DNA from: Micromonospora carbonacea
Lineage (GTDB): Bacteria; Actinomycetota; Actinomycetes; Mycobacteriales; Micromonosporaceae
Reading direction: 5' to 3'
Assembly (NCBI RefSeq): GCF_014205165.1
Contig: NZ_JACHMZ010000001.1
Coordinates: forward strand, 3,640,501 to 3,704,500
Length of the DNA: 64,000 bases
The notes under the pieces: model-generated
The model's input: only the letters and a program-made list of their open reading frames with translations
Database searches by the model: none
Told to the model about the DNA's origin: nothing
Position numbers and translations under genes: made by a program
In this document: piece by piece, positions 7,848 through 18,908 of the stretch
Numbering within the stretch: the stretch's first letter is position 1
Layout of the letters: each line of letters opens with the position of its first letter

Positions 7848-8479
7848 CCGCGGCGACCTGGCTGACCCTGGCCGGGCTCGGCGCGTTCCACGGCTTGAAC
7901 CCGGCGATGGGCTGGCTGTTCGCGGTGGCCCGCGGGTTGCAGGAGCGCAGCCGGCGGGTGCTGCTGGCGTCGCTGCCGCCGATCGCGCTCGGCCACCTCG
8001 CCTCCGTCGGCGTGGTGGCCGCGCTGGTCACGGCGACCCGGTCGGTCGCGGCGAGCACCGCCGTGGCGGTCACCGGCGGCGTGCTGCTGGTCGGGTTCGG
8101 GCTGTGGCGGCTGCTGTCGCGCCGGCACTTCCGCTGGGCCGGGATGCGGCTGTCGAACGCGCAGCTCGCCGGCTGGTCGTTTCTGATGTCGTCGGCGCAC
8201 GGGGCGGGGCTGATGCTGCTGCCGGTGCTGCTCGCCGAGCCGGTCGCCGGTGGCGGGCACGCCGGGCACCTGACGGCGGCCCCGGCCGGGGCGCTGCCCG
8301 GGCTGGCCGCCGCCGGGGTGCACACGGTGGCGATGTTCGGCGTCGCGCTGGCCGCCGCCGTGGCCGTGTACGAGGTGCTCGGCGTCGGCGTGCTGCGCCG
8401 GGCGTGGTTCAACGTGGACCGGCTGTGGGCGGGGGTGCTGGTGGCCGCCGGGTTGGTGACCCTGGTCGCGGCGACCTGA
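7844..8479 (+). CDS. Polytopic membrane protein coupled to methanethiol oxidase
   Basis: 211 residues with roughly six hydrophobic segments. The GTG start at 7844 overlaps the oxidase stop by four bases, so the two are translated together. Two motifs stand out inside or next to membrane segments: FHGLNPAMGWLFAVARG near residue 14 and SSAHGAGLMLLPVL near residue 111; each has a histidine-glycine pair. This suggests a metal or small-ligand transporter, perhaps delivering copper to the oxidase or exporting a sulfur product, but that is inference. I do not recognise a named family with confidence. Confidence 0.7.
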   Translation: MTAATWLTLAGLGAFHGLNPAMGWLFAVARGLQERSRRVLLASLPPIALGHLASVGVVAALVTATRSVAASTAVAVTGGVLLVGFGLWRLLSRRHFRWAGMRLSNAQLAGWSFLMSSAHGAGLMLLPVLLAEPVAGGGHAGHLTAAPAGALPGLAAAGVHTVAMFGVALAAAVAVYEVLGVGVLRRAWFNVDRLWAGVLVAAGLVTLVAAT

Positions 8480-8511
8480 GGGCGGCGCGGCGGTGCCCGT
8501 CGGCACGAACT

Positions 8512-8528
8512 CCTACTGATTCAATAGG
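8512..8528. promoter_or_regulatory. Candidate operator CCTA-N9-TAGG, copy 2
   Basis: CCTACTGATTCAATAGG shares both arms, the spacing and 11 of 17 positions with the site at 6354-6370 and lies 31 bp upstream of the sulfite oxidase-like start. Confidence 0.5.
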
Positions 8529-8558
8529 GGTTTGTGCCGCCGTGCCGGAGGAGACCCG

Positions 8559-9893
8559 ATGCCGCACTCCCTGTCGTACGACGAGGCCGACCACGACGCC
8601 CGGCGGGCCCGCCAGTGGCTCGCCGGGCAGGCCCGGGGCGAGGGGTTCGCCCGCCCGCGCCTGCTCGAACTCGGCACGGCGATGACCGCCCTCGCCGCCG
8701 CCGCGACCGAGCGCGAGCCGGTCGCCGTCGCGCCCCAACCGGTCGGCGCCGACCCCGGCGCAGCCGGGCCCGGCTCCCGCCCCGCCGCAGGCGCGGGCGG
8801 CGACCCGTCCGGCATCGTCAAGCCGCTGCCGCCGGGGCTGTTCGACCGGCACGACACCAACGCCGAGATGCGCTGGGCGGCGATGGCCGGGCAGGGGTAC
8901 GTCGTGCCGACCGACCGGTTCTTCGTCCGCAACCACACCCGCACGCCCCGCATCGACGCCGGCACGTGGCGGCTGAGCCTGTTCGGCGACGGCCTGCGCG
9001 GCGCGCCCACCCGGGACCGGCCCGTCGAGTTCGGCTACGACGACCTGCGCCGGCTGCCCGCCGAACGGGTCACCGCGCTCGTCGAGTGCGCCGGCAACGG
9101 CCGCCGGTTCTTCGCCGGGCAGCAGGGCCGGCCGACGCCCGGGGTGGCGTGGGGGCTCGGCGGCGTGGGGGTGGCCCACTGGCGGGGCGTACGCCTGGCG
9201 GAGGTGTTGCGCCGGGCCGGGCTGACCGGCGCGGCCGTCGACGTGATGCCGGAGGGCCTGGACCCGGAGTACGTCACGGGCGGCGTGAACCTGGGCCGGG
9301 TCCGCCGCCCCCTGCCGGTCGGCAAGGCCCTCGACGACGTGCTGCTGGCGTACGAGATGAACGGCGAGCCGTTGCCGGCCGACCACGGCCACCCGGTGCG
9401 GGTGGTGGTGCCCGGCTGGATCGGCGTCTCCTCGATCAAGTGGGTCGGCCCGGTCGAGGTCTCCGCCACCGCCCTGTTCTCGCCGTGGAACACGCAGCTC
9501 TACCGCATGTTCGGCCCCGGCTACCCGGCCGGCGGCGCGACGCTGGGCGCGCAGTCGGTGAAGAGCGCCTTCGAGCTGCCCTGGGACGCGCGCGTGCCGG
9601 CCGGCGCGGAGGTGCTGCTGCGCGGCCGGTCCTGGTCGGGGGCGGGCCCGATCCGGTCGGTGCAGGTGCACACCGGCGACGGCGGCTGGCGACCTGCTGA
9701 ACTGGTCGACGCCGACGCGGGCGGCCCGTGGCAGCGCTGGACGGCACGCTGGCGGCCGACGGGACCCGGCCCGGTGACGCTGCGCGCGCGGGCCACCGAC
9801 GCCACCGGCGTCGGCCAGCCGGCGCAGGCCCGGCACAACGTCCTCGGGTACCTCTTCGACGGCGTCGTCCGGCACCCGGTGACGGTCTGCTGA
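8559..9893 (+). CDS. Sulfite oxidase-like molybdopterin enzyme
   Basis: 444 residues from ATG 8559 (GGAGGAG seven bases upstream). The molybdopterin domain runs from about 85 to 330; the molybdenum-ligating cysteine is Cys177 in VECAGNGRRFF. RFFVRNH, VGVAHWRGVRL and HPVRVVVPGWIGVSSIKWV are the other family motifs. A C-terminal immunoglobulin-like dimerisation domain (about 335-444) follows. There is no cytochrome b5 domain and no Tat signal, so it is probably cytosolic and uses an unknown electron acceptor. Residues 50-85 are a low-complexity Ala/Gly/Pro insert. Context with methanethiol oxidase suggests sulfite detoxification or sulfur oxidation. Confidence 0.87.
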   Translation: MPHSLSYDEADHDARRARQWLAGQARGEGFARPRLLELGTAMTALAAAATEREPVAVAPQPVGADPGAAGPGSRPAAGAGGDPSGIVKPLPPGLFDRHDTNAEMRWAAMAGQGYVVPTDRFFVRNHTRTPRIDAGTWRLSLFGDGLRGAPTRDRPVEFGYDDLRRLPAERVTALVECAGNGRRFFAGQQGRPTPGVAWGLGGVGVAHWRGVRLAEVLRRAGLTGAAVDVMPEGLDPEYVTGGVNLGRVRRPLPVGKALDDVLLAYEMNGEPLPADHGHPVRVVVPGWIGVSSIKWVGPVEVSATALFSPWNTQLYRMFGPGYPAGGATLGAQSVKSAFELPWDARVPAGAEVLLRGRSWSGAGPIRSVQVHTGDGGWRPAELVDADAGGPWQRWTARWRPTGPGPVTLRARATDATGVGQPAQARHNVLGYLFDGVVRHPVTVC

Positions 9894-9911
9894 CGCGGCC
9901 GGTGTCGGCGG

Positions 9912-11960
9912 TCACGGCGGCGGGGCGGAGCCCTCGGCGTCGGCGAGGTAGCCGCTGGCCTGGAGGCGGAACAGCTCCTGGTAGAGGCCGTCGGCGGCGA
10001 CCAGCTCGTCGTGGGTGCCCTGTTGCACGAGCCGGCCCCGTTCCAGCACGAAGATCTGGTCGGCGTGCCGGACGTTGGCCAGCCGGTGGGTGATCAGCAC
10101 GACCGCCCGGTCCGGCCGCCGCCGCAGGTGCTGGAACAGGGCGTGCTCCGCGCGGGCGTCGAGCGCCGCCGACGGCTCGTCGCAGATCAGCAGCGGGGCG
10201 TCCCGGTAGAGGCCACGGGCGGCGACGAGGCGCTGCCACTGGCCGCCGGAGAGGTCGTGGCCGTCCTTGAACTCACGGTCGAGCAGCGTGTCGTACCCGA
10301 AGGGCAGGCCGACGATCATCTCGTGCGCGGCGGCGGCCCGGGCGGCGTCCTCCATGGTGGGACCCCGCTGCCCGGCGGCCCGGTCGTGCCGGCCCACCCG
10401 GATGTTCTGCCCGGCGGTGAACGGGAACTTCCACCAGTCCTGGGTGAGCACGGCGACCTGCGCGCCGGCCTGGCGCGGATCGAGCTGGGTCGTGTCGACC
10501 CCGTCCCAGTGGATCGTGCCGCCGGTGGGCCGGTACAGGCCGGCGATCAGCTTCGCCAGGGTCGTCTTGCCGGAGCCGTTCTCGCCGACGAGCGCGACCA
10601 CCTGCCCCCGGCGTACGGTCAGGCTGACCTCGTCCACCGCCGGGCGGTCGGTGTCCGGGTACCGCAGGCTCACCCCGTCCAGCGTGACGACGTCGAACCC
10701 GTCGGTCGGCCGGTCGCCCCCGGCGGCGGTCCGGCTGACCGCGCGGTCCAGGAAGTCCCGGTAGTCCTGGTAGTAGAGGGCGTCCTCGTAGAGCGAGTTG
10801 GTGGCGAACACGGCGACGCCGAGGCTGGACCGGGCCGACTGGAGGGCGATCAGCGCCGTCGCGGCGGCGGCGAGGGCCACCATGCCGGCCAGCAGCAGGC
10901 CGGCGAGCACGGCGTACACGCCGAAGGTGGCCAGGCCGGCGGTGGTGGTGCCGAGCACCCTGGTCCGGGTCTGCGCGCGGACCAGGCGCAGGTGGGCCCG
11001 CGTCTCGGTGGCCATCATCCGGCGGTACTCGCCGAGCAGGAAGTCGCGCATCTGGTAGGCCCGGATCTCGGCGGCGGTGTGCCGGTTGGCCATCAGGTTG
11101 GCCAGCATCCACATCCGGCGACGCCGGTTGAACCGGGCCAGCATCTCCAGGTACTGCCGGCGGGCCATCTTCACGGCCGTCGCGGCCTCGGGCACCGCCG
11201 CCAGCAGCAGGCAGGGCAGCAGCAGCGGCTGGATCACGGTGACCGCCGCGGCGGTGGCGAGCACCCCGACCACTCCGGTGATCAGGTTGACGGTGTGGTC
11301 GACGACGAACGCCGCCTCCGTCACCCCGCGGTCGCGGGCCCGGTCCATCTCCTCGGCGAACCCGGCGTCGTCGAACGCGGCGAGGTCGACGGCCGTGGTC
11401 GCCTCGAACAGCCGTAGCTCGACCTGGTAGTTGATCTGGGGGGTGAGGCGGGCCTGCGCCCAGCCGGCCGCGATGGTCAGCGCCCCCTTGGCCGTCACGG
11501 CCGCCGCCGCCAGGGCCAGGGCCGGCAGCGCCGCCCGGATCCGGTCCGGCGTCGGGCCCGCCGCGAACAGCTCGCGCAGCACGCCGGTGGTGGCCAGCAG
11601 GCCGAGGGTGGTCATCACCCCGGCGGCCACGTTGAGCCCGATGGACGCGGCCGTGTCCCGGCGGCTGGTCGCCCAGGCCAGGGCGACCGCCTCGCGGACC
11701 AGCCGGGGCAGCCGGCGGGCGACCGCCCAGAAGGTGGTGTGGGCGAACTCGGTCGCGTGGTGCATCCACGCGCGGTCCTCCAACTCGGGCAGCACCGACG
11801 CGTCGCCATCGTCGGCCGCGCCTCCCGGCGACCCGGCACCGCCCGACGCTGCGCTGGCGGAACTGGTGGCCTCGGCGGAGCTGGCGGCCTCGGCGGGGTC
11901 GGCGGCATCGGCGGGGTTGGCGGCGTCGGGCGACCGGCGTTGGCGGACGGCTCTCTTCAC
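9912..11960 (-). CDS. ABC transporter, fused permease-ATPase (exporter type)
   Basis: 682 residues from GTG 11960, preceded by GGAGGGG at a good distance; the ATG at 12011 has no such site. Residues 1-60 are Ala/Ser/Asp-rich and probably disordered, followed by a six-helix membrane domain (about 95-420) and a nucleotide-binding domain with GENGSGKTT (Walker A), LSGGQWQR (signature), LLICDEPSAALD (Walker B) and LITHRL (H-loop). This is a half-exporter, expected to dimerise. It converges on the sulfite oxidase gene with only 18 bp between them. Its substrate is unknown; no biosynthetic genes adjoin it. Confidence 0.87.
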   Translation of the reverse strand: MKRAVRQRRSPDAANPADAADPAEAASSAEATSSASAASGGAGSPGGAADDGDASVLPELEDRAWMHHATEFAHTTFWAVARRLPRLVREAVALAWATSRRDTAASIGLNVAAGVMTTLGLLATTGVLRELFAAGPTPDRIRAALPALALAAAAVTAKGALTIAAGWAQARLTPQINYQVELRLFEATTAVDLAAFDDAGFAEEMDRARDRGVTEAAFVVDHTVNLITGVVGVLATAAAVTVIQPLLLPCLLLAAVPEAATAVKMARRQYLEMLARFNRRRRMWMLANLMANRHTAAEIRAYQMRDFLLGEYRRMMATETRAHLRLVRAQTRTRVLGTTTAGLATFGVYAVLAGLLLAGMVALAAAATALIALQSARSSLGVAVFATNSLYEDALYYQDYRDFLDRAVSRTAAGGDRPTDGFDVVTLDGVSLRYPDTDRPAVDEVSLTVRRGQVVALVGENGSGKTTLAKLIAGLYRPTGGTIHWDGVDTTQLDPRQAGAQVAVLTQDWWKFPFTAGQNIRVGRHDRAAGQRGPTMEDAARAAAAHEMIVGLPFGYDTLLDREFKDGHDLSGGQWQRLVAARGLYRDAPLLICDEPSAALDARAEHALFQHLRRRPDRAVVLITHRLANVRHADQIFVLERGRLVQQGTHDELVAADGLYQELFRLQASGYLADAEGSAPPP

Positions 11961-12134
11961 GGGCCCCTCCAGGCAGGCGCGGGCCGCGACCGGCGGCACA
12001 CCGACAACCATCGAGGAGCCTACTGTGCGCGACGGCCCGAAGTCAGCGCGTCATCGGCGTGTCGAACACGTGTCGCAACCGAGCCCGGGCGCGGCCCGGC
12101 GCGGGGCGGCTCCGCGCCGCCCCGCGCCGGTGAG

Positions 12135-12180
12135 AAGGGAACCCTGCTATACCGCAGGCGTTAACAAGGGGCCCTTCCTT
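12135..12180. repeat. Micromonospora-type palindromic dispersed repeat, copy 1
   Basis: This 46-bp element contains AAGGGAACCC at one end and GTTAACAAGGGGCCCTTCCTT at the other (AAGGGGCCCTT is near-palindromic). It lies five bases beyond the stop codon of the M28 peptidase. Reverse-complemented, it aligns with the element at 61842-61894 through AAGG-AGGG-CCTTGTTAACGC and CTGT/GGTA-AGA. The position after a gene suggests it doubles as a terminator or mRNA 3-prime stem. Confidence 0.65.
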
Positions 12181-12185
12181 GCACC

Positions 12186-13934
12186 TCAGCTGGCGGTGAG
12201 GGTGACGTCGTCGACGACGAAGCTCGTCTGCAACGACGCGTCCTCCACGCCGGTGAACGTCAGGGTGACGGTCTGCCCGGCGTAGGCGGCGACGTCGAAG
12301 GTGCGCTGGACGTAGCCGGTGGCCTTGTTCAGGTTCGAGTACGTCGCCAGGGTGGTGCCGCCGACGGCGACGGTAAGCTTGTCGTACTGCCTGGTCGAGG
12401 TGGTCTCGGCGGTGTCGATGTGCAGCCAGAACGACAGCGTGTAGCTGGCGCAGCCGGCCGGGACGGCCAGCGACTGCGACAGCGTCTGCGTGCGGCTGCC
12501 GCCGTAGCCGCCGAGCCACGCCTTGTACGAGCCGGCGTGCGCGGCCTGGCTGGCCGAGTTGGTGATCACGCCCGACGAGGCGGTCCAGACGGTGGCGCCG
12601 CTCTCGAAGCCGGAGTTGCCGACCAGCTGGCCGCCGGCGCAGCCGCCCGTGCCGGTCACGGTGACGCTGTAGGTGGCCGTGCGGGTCGCCGAACCGGTGC
12701 CGGTGACCGTGACGGTGTAGGTGCCGGTGGCGGCCGACGCGGAGGCGGCGATCGTCATCGTGGACGAGCCGCCGGAGGTCACCGACGACGGGCTGAACGA
12801 GACGGTCACCCCGCTGGGCGCGCCGCTGGCGGACAGGGCGACGGTCTGGGCGCTGCCGGAGGTGGTGGCGGTGGAGACCGTGGCGGTGGTGGACGCGCCC
12901 CGGGCGACGCTGCCGGCCGTCGGGCTCACCGCGACGGAGAAGTCGTTGGTCGGGGTGCCGCCGCCGACGGCCTGGTCCCAGATCGCGTACGCGACGCCGT
13001 CGGCGCTGCGGTTGAGGCCGGTGGCGTTGATGTTGCTGGTGGTGTCGCAAGACCGGTGGTAGCAGGGGTCGTAGGAGGCGTTGGCGGTGCCGCCCCACTT
13101 GGCGGCCTGGGCGCTGGTCTTGCGGGCGCTGGCCCCCATCGCGTAGCCGGAGGTGGGGATGCCTCCCTGCTGGAAGGAGTAGTCGTCGGAGCGGCCCTGG
13201 CCCTCGACGTTCTCCTCCGGCGACAGGCCGAGGGAGTCCCAGTACGCCTTCAGCGGCGCCGCCGTGGTCGAGGTGACCCGGTTGATGAAGTAGCCGCCGT
13301 TGGTCGAGGCCACCATGTCGAAGTTGTAGTACCCCTTGATGTAGCCCTTCTGGGCGGTGCTGAGCGAGTTGACGTAGAACTTGGAGCCCTGCAGGCCCTG
13401 CTCCTCGCCGTTCCACCAGGCGAACCGGACCCGCTTGGTCAGGCTCGGGTTCTGCTGGGCCAGCACGAGGGCGTTCTCCAGCAGCACGGACGAGCCGGAG
13501 GCGTTGTCGTTGATGCCGGGGCCGGCGGTGACGCCGTCGAGGTGCGCGCCGAACATGATGACCTGGTCGGCGGGGGCGCCGCCCGGCCACTCGGCGATCA
13601 CGTTGTTGCCCGGGTAGGTGCAGTTGGTGCAGTTCTGCTCGGTGACCGTGTAGCCGACGGCCTGAAGCTTGCTCTTGACGTAGTTGACGGAGGCCGTGTA
13701 GCCGGCGGAGCCGGAGCGGCGGTTGCCGCCGTTGCTGGTGGCGATGCTCTGGAACTGGCTCAGGTGGGCCTGGACGTTCGTCACGGAGATGTCCGGCGCG
13801 GCCAGCGCCGCGACGGCGGGCGCGGCGGGGGCGGCTGGAGCCTCGGCGGCGGCGGCCGGCAGGGTCGCCGTCGACGTGGTCAACGCGAGGGCGGCGGCGA
13901 ACGCCAGGCCCGCGGTCACTGTGCTGCGTCTCAT
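12186..13934 (-). CDS. Secreted M28 aminopeptidase (Streptomyces griseus SGAP-like) with C-terminal accessory domains
   Basis: 582 residues from ATG 13934 (GAGGAG upstream). A signal peptide covers about residues 1-30 (Ala-rich). The peptidase domain has the two-zinc set His131, Asp143, Glu178, Asp206, His293 with the catalytic Glu177; the spacings match those of the Streptomyces griseus aminopeptidase exactly. Cys102/Cys105 and Cys291/Cys296 may form disulfides. An immunoglobulin-like module (about 320-410, [18 protein letters not shown]) and a jelly-roll, carbohydrate-binding-like C-terminal domain (about 425-582) follow. It probably releases N-terminal hydrophobic residues from peptides outside the cell. 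A strong stem-loop precedes it at 13981-14019. Confidence 0.92.
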   Translation of the reverse strand: MRRSTVTAGLAFAAALALTTSTATLPAAAAEAPAAPAAPAVAALAAPDISVTNVQAHLSQFQSIATSNGGNRRSGSAGYTASVNYVKSKLQAVGYTVTEQNCTNCTYPGNNVIAEWPGGAPADQVIMFGAHLDGVTAGPGINDNASGSSVLLENALVLAQQNPSLTKRVRFAWWNGEEQGLQGSKFYVNSLSTAQKGYIKGYYNFDMVASTNGGYFINRVTSTTAAPLKAYWDSLGLSPEENVEGQGRSDDYSFQQGGIPTSGYAMGASARKTSAQAAKWGGTANASYDPCYHRSCDTTSNINATGLNRSADGVAYAIWDQAVGGGTPTNDFSVAVSPTAGSVARGASTTATVSTATTSGSAQTVALSASGAPSGVTVSFSPSSVTSGGSSTMTIAASASAATGTYTVTVTGTGSATRTATYSVTVTGTGGCAGGQLVGNSGFESGATVWTASSGVITNSASQAAHAGSYKAWLGGYGGSRTQTLSQSLAVPAGCASYTLSFWLHIDTAETTSTRQYDKLTVAVGGTTLATYSNLNKATGYVQRTFDVAAYAGQTVTLTFTGVEDASLQTSFVVDDVTLTAS

Positions 13935-13980
13935 GGGTGCTCCTCGGTGCAGGTAGGGGGTGTCGTGCACCTGGGCGTGA

Positions 13981-14019
13981 CCGGACCCCGCTCGCGAGGG
14001 TGGGGCGAGCGGGGTCCGG
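13981..14019. promoter_or_regulatory. Perfect 15-bp stem-loop upstream of the M28 peptidase gene
   Basis: CCGGACCCCGCTCGC (13981-13995) pairs perfectly with GCGAGCGGGGTCCGG (14005-14019) around a 9-nt loop. It is 135 bp past the flavoprotein stop and 47 bp before the peptidase start. On the minus strand TTGACC, 16 bp and TAAGTG lie upstream of it, so it may sit in the peptidase leader. There is no T-tract, so terminator versus leader structure is undecided. Confidence 0.55.
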
Positions 14020-14153
14020 CGGCGTGGCGAGGGGGCGCCGCGACGTTCGTTCCAGGGAAGGAAACACTTACACGCGTCGATTCAGCGGTCAATATCCATC
14101 ATTGGTCATACCGGTGAGCTGATCACCCCAGGTCGGGGCGGGCACCGGCGGCG

Positions 14154-15812
<1,659 letters not shown>

Positions 15813-15821
15813 GCCGGAACC

Positions 15822-18800
15822 CTACGGACCCGGCGGCGCTGCCCGCCATGTCGGCGAGCCGAGCAGGGCCGAGAGCGCGTCGGCGGTCGCCGGGTGCGCG
15901 GTGAGCAGCCCTGCGGCCTCGACGGCGACCGCCGAACCGGTGCCGCCCGAGCCGGTGCCGCCCGGCCCGGAGACGGCCGGACCGGCTCCGGCCGAGCCGA
16001 GGGCCCAGTCGCCGGCGCAGCCGAGCAGGTCCGCCACGGCGTCGCAGGTCGCCGGGTGGCCCGCCAGCAGATCGACCACCGGGCCGGCCACGGCGGCCAC
16101 CGGCTGCGCCGCCGACCCCGGTCCCGGGGTCGTCACCGCCCCGCCGGCCGGCCGGTGCGTCCACGGGGGCACCCAGGCGTCCAGGGCGGGCAGGGCCGCC
16201 GGGAACGTGCGGCCGGCCTCGCGGACCAGGGTCGGCACCAGCTCGCCGGCCTGCGCGCGCAGCGTGGTGATCAACGTCGGCAGCCAGGGCAGCAGCACCG
16301 GGTCGGGCAGCCGGGCGAACGCGGTGGACATCGCCTCCACCACGAACGGCGTCAGCCCGGGCACCGGCTCCAGGGCCTGCACGAACCCGCTGAGGTACTG
16401 CGGGAAGGCCGGCACCACCAGCGGGTTGGCCAGCAGTTCGGTGCTGCGGGCGCGCAGCTGCGCCAGCGGCAGCAGGCCGAGGTGGTGCTGGGCGGCCCAG
16501 TGCAGCGCCACCCGGGCCGGCGCCTCCGGCCGGGACTGTCGCACGGCCAGTTCGAGCTGCGTACGGTCGCAGCCGAGGGACAGCGCGAGGCTCTCCATGC
16601 CGAACAGGAAGCCGAGCATCGCGCCCACCTGCCGCACCCCGGTCTCGGCGTCGACGAACGCGCTGGGCAGCAGGGTGCAGTAGTGGGCGTACCCGGTGGT
16701 GACGAACGCGGCGCACCAGGGCGGCAGGGTCGGCTCGGTGGCCCGGTAGTGGGCCAGCAGCCGGCGGATGCGGCGCAGCACCTCGGGGGCCTCGTCGACG
16801 GTCCGCTCGGCCGCGAGCAGCTCCACCGCCCGGGCGCCCAGCTCATCGACGAGCCGGCGGCCGTCGAGCAGCAGGAGCGCGTCCTCGACGGCTTCGAGGG
16901 CGACGGCGGCGGTGGCCCGGGGCCCCCACGCCCGGCGGCGCAGCCGCTGTTCGAGCACCTGCTCGATGGTGACGCCCTCGTAGCCCAGCTCGATCAGGGC
17001 GCGCTGGTGGCGGCCGAGGGCCAGGTCCCAGCTCTCCTGCGTCGACCGTTCCCCGAGCCGGCGCTCCCCCATGATCGGACGGACGGCGTCGTGGGGCAGC
17101 AGGTGCCGCAGCCGCCACAGCAGGTCCGAGCAGCCGGCCACGGCCGGGTCGGCGGTCAGGTCCAGCAGGGCCCGCTGGATGGTGCGCTTGTCCAGGTCGA
17201 GCCCGAGCGGGGCGAGCCGGTCGAGCACGTCGCGGGCCAGCGGCGGCAGGGCGTCGTAGCCGACCTGGCCGATCCGGTCGCCGCCGAGCAGGATCTCGCA
17301 GAGCCGGCGCACGTCGCGCCGGCCCGGGACCACGTCCTTCTCGATGCAGGTCACGGCCGCGTCGGCGAAGTCGTACGGGGTGGGGCGGGCCCGGTTGCGC
17401 AGCCCGGCGAGCAGGATCGACGTCTCGAACACGGCGATCGCGTCGGCGGTGCTGGCCAGGTAGCCGTTGCGGCGGGCCAGCCGGACGATGTCCACGCACC
17501 AGCCGCGCAGCTCCGCCTCGTCGAGTTCGTCGAGGACCGGCGGCCGGGCGAGGAACCCCGACAGCCGGTCGGTGACGGGCTCGTCGGCGGCCTCGGCCGG
17601 GGTGGCCCGGCGGGCCCGGCCCTTCGCCGGCCTGCCGCCGGCCTGCCCGGCCAGCCGGAACGGGGTAACCCCGGAGCGGGACACCGCCTTGGCCCAGGTG
17701 GCCGCCGCGATGGAGACCGAGCCGGGCGCCAGCCCGAACTGCGCCTCGATGGCGGAGTGGCTTGACGGGATCAGCCCGTACAGCCAGCGGGTGGCGGTGC
17801 GCGGGCTGATCTCGTACGGCGCGGCGGCGGGCCCGGTGCCGAACTGTTCGACGGGGCTCGCGGCGTGGAACGCGCCGCAGACGTAGAGGCAGTCGGCCGG
17901 GTCGACGCCGGAGGCGGCGAGGTGCTGCCGCATCCGGGTCCACATGTAGCGCTCGCGTTCGACGTCGCGGTCGAGGCGGTCGGCGTCGGCCGGGCGCAGC
18001 CGCCGGAACAGGCTGCCGATGAGGACCATCACCTGCCGGTACGTCTCGTGGTCGGCGGCGACGAGGGGCTGCTCGACGTACTGGTCCCACCACTCCGACC
18101 AGTGCCGGACCTTGCCGTGGTGCAGCAGGTAGGACTCCAGCTCGGCGAAGCGGGGCCGCAGGTCGCCGATCTCCACGCCGACGGCGTCGCCGTGCAGCGC
18201 GGCCTCCTCCTCGGCCGCCGCCGGTGCGTCGGAGGAGGACGGGGCCGGGCCCTCGGCCGGGTCGCGGGGTGCCCACTGGAAGACGTGGTCGACCGAGCGG
18301 TCCACCAGCACCAGCTCCACGCCGGGGGTCTCCAGCGCGTACGCGATGGCCTGGTATTCCGCCGACGCCTCGGTGATCGGGGCGACGACACTGAGCGGGG
18401 CCCACTCGGCGGGGAACCCGTCGAGTTTCGACGCGAACGCCTGCACGGCCACGGGCAGGCGGCAGTTGCGCAGCTCCCCCAGCAGGGGTTGCAGGTCCTC
18501 GCAGAGCTCCAGGTAGACGACCTTCGGTCGCTTGGCGCGCAGCCGGCGCGCCATGGCCAGGGCGGAGGCCGGTGAGTGGTGGCAGACCGGGAAGATCTCC
18601 AGCCGCTCGCCGAGTGCCCGGTCGACGTCGTCGATCATCCCGGTGAGGATCTCGGCGAGCGCGCCGGGGCTGCCGGCGAAGGCCGCGGCGGCGTCGGTGA
18701 GCTGGTCGCGCAGCGCGCCGAACGCGCCGGGGCCACCGGCGTGCGGGACCGGGACACCGGAGGTCGGCATGGTGACGCCGGAGGACAGGGCGGGGAGGCC

Positions 18801-18908
18801 GGGGGGCGGGGTGGGGAGGCCGGGGGGCGGGGTGGGGGCCGGCGCGACGACGGCGGGCGGGTGCACCCCGGGGCCCGCGCCCGGCGGGGTGGTCGTCGGG
18901 CCGGTCAC
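15822..18908 (-). CDS. DUF5682-family protein of MoxR/VWA operon
   Basis: 1028 residues from GTG 18908, overlapping the AAA+ stop (GTGA). A proline-rich head (1-60) precedes the core, which opens with EIFPVCHHSPASALAMARRL and KVVYLELCEDL, both family hallmarks. An FHAASP motif appears near residue 290, and a basic linker (GRPAKGRARRATP) near 390. The remainder is helical repeat with leucine-rich segments. The protein always travels with MoxR ATPase, VWA and SWIM partners in actinobacteria as far as I know; no activity is established. The head has two PPPGLP-type direct repeats (around 18795-18835). Confidence 0.75.
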   Translation of the reverse strand: MTGPTTTPPGAGPGVHPPAVVAPAPTPPPGLPTPPPGLPALSSGVTMPTSGVPVPHAGGPGAFGALRDQLTDAAAAFAGSPGALAEILTGMIDDVDRALGERLEIFPVCHHSPASALAMARRLRAKRPKVVYLELCEDLQPLLGELRNCRLPVAVQAFASKLDGFPAEWAPLSVVAPITEASAEYQAIAYALETPGVELVLVDRSVDHVFQWAPRDPAEGPAPSSSDAPAAAEEEAALHGDAVGVEIGDLRPRFAELESYLLHHGKVRHWSEWWDQYVEQPLVAADHETYRQVMVLIGSLFRRLRPADADRLDRDVERERYMWTRMRQHLAASGVDPADCLYVCGAFHAASPVEQFGTGPAAAPYEISPRTATRWLYGLIPSSHSAIEAQFGLAPGSVSIAAATWAKAVSRSGVTPFRLAGQAGGRPAKGRARRATPAEAADEPVTDRLSGFLARPPVLDELDEAELRGWCVDIVRLARRNGYLASTADAIAVFETSILLAGLRNRARPTPYDFADAAVTCIEKDVVPGRRDVRRLCEILLGGDRIGQVGYDALPPLARDVLDRLAPLGLDLDKRTIQRALLDLTADPAVAGCSDLLWRLRHLLPHDAVRPIMGERRLGERSTQESWDLALGRHQRALIELGYEGVTIEQVLEQRLRRRAWGPRATAAVALEAVEDALLLLDGRRLVDELGARAVELLAAERTVDEAPEVLRRIRRLLAHYRATEPTLPPWCAAFVTTGYAHYCTLLPSAFVDAETGVRQVGAMLGFLFGMESLALSLGCDRTQLELAVRQSRPEAPARVALHWAAQHHLGLLPLAQLRARSTELLANPLVVPAFPQYLSGFVQALEPVPGLTPFVVEAMSTAFARLPDPVLLPWLPTLITTLRAQAGELVPTLVREAGRTFPAALPALDAWVPPWTHRPAGGAVTTPGPGSAAQPVAAVAGPVVDLLAGHPATCDAVADLLGCAGDWALGSAGAGPAVSGPGGTGSGGTGSAVAVEAAGLLTAHPATADALSALLGSPTWRAAPPGP

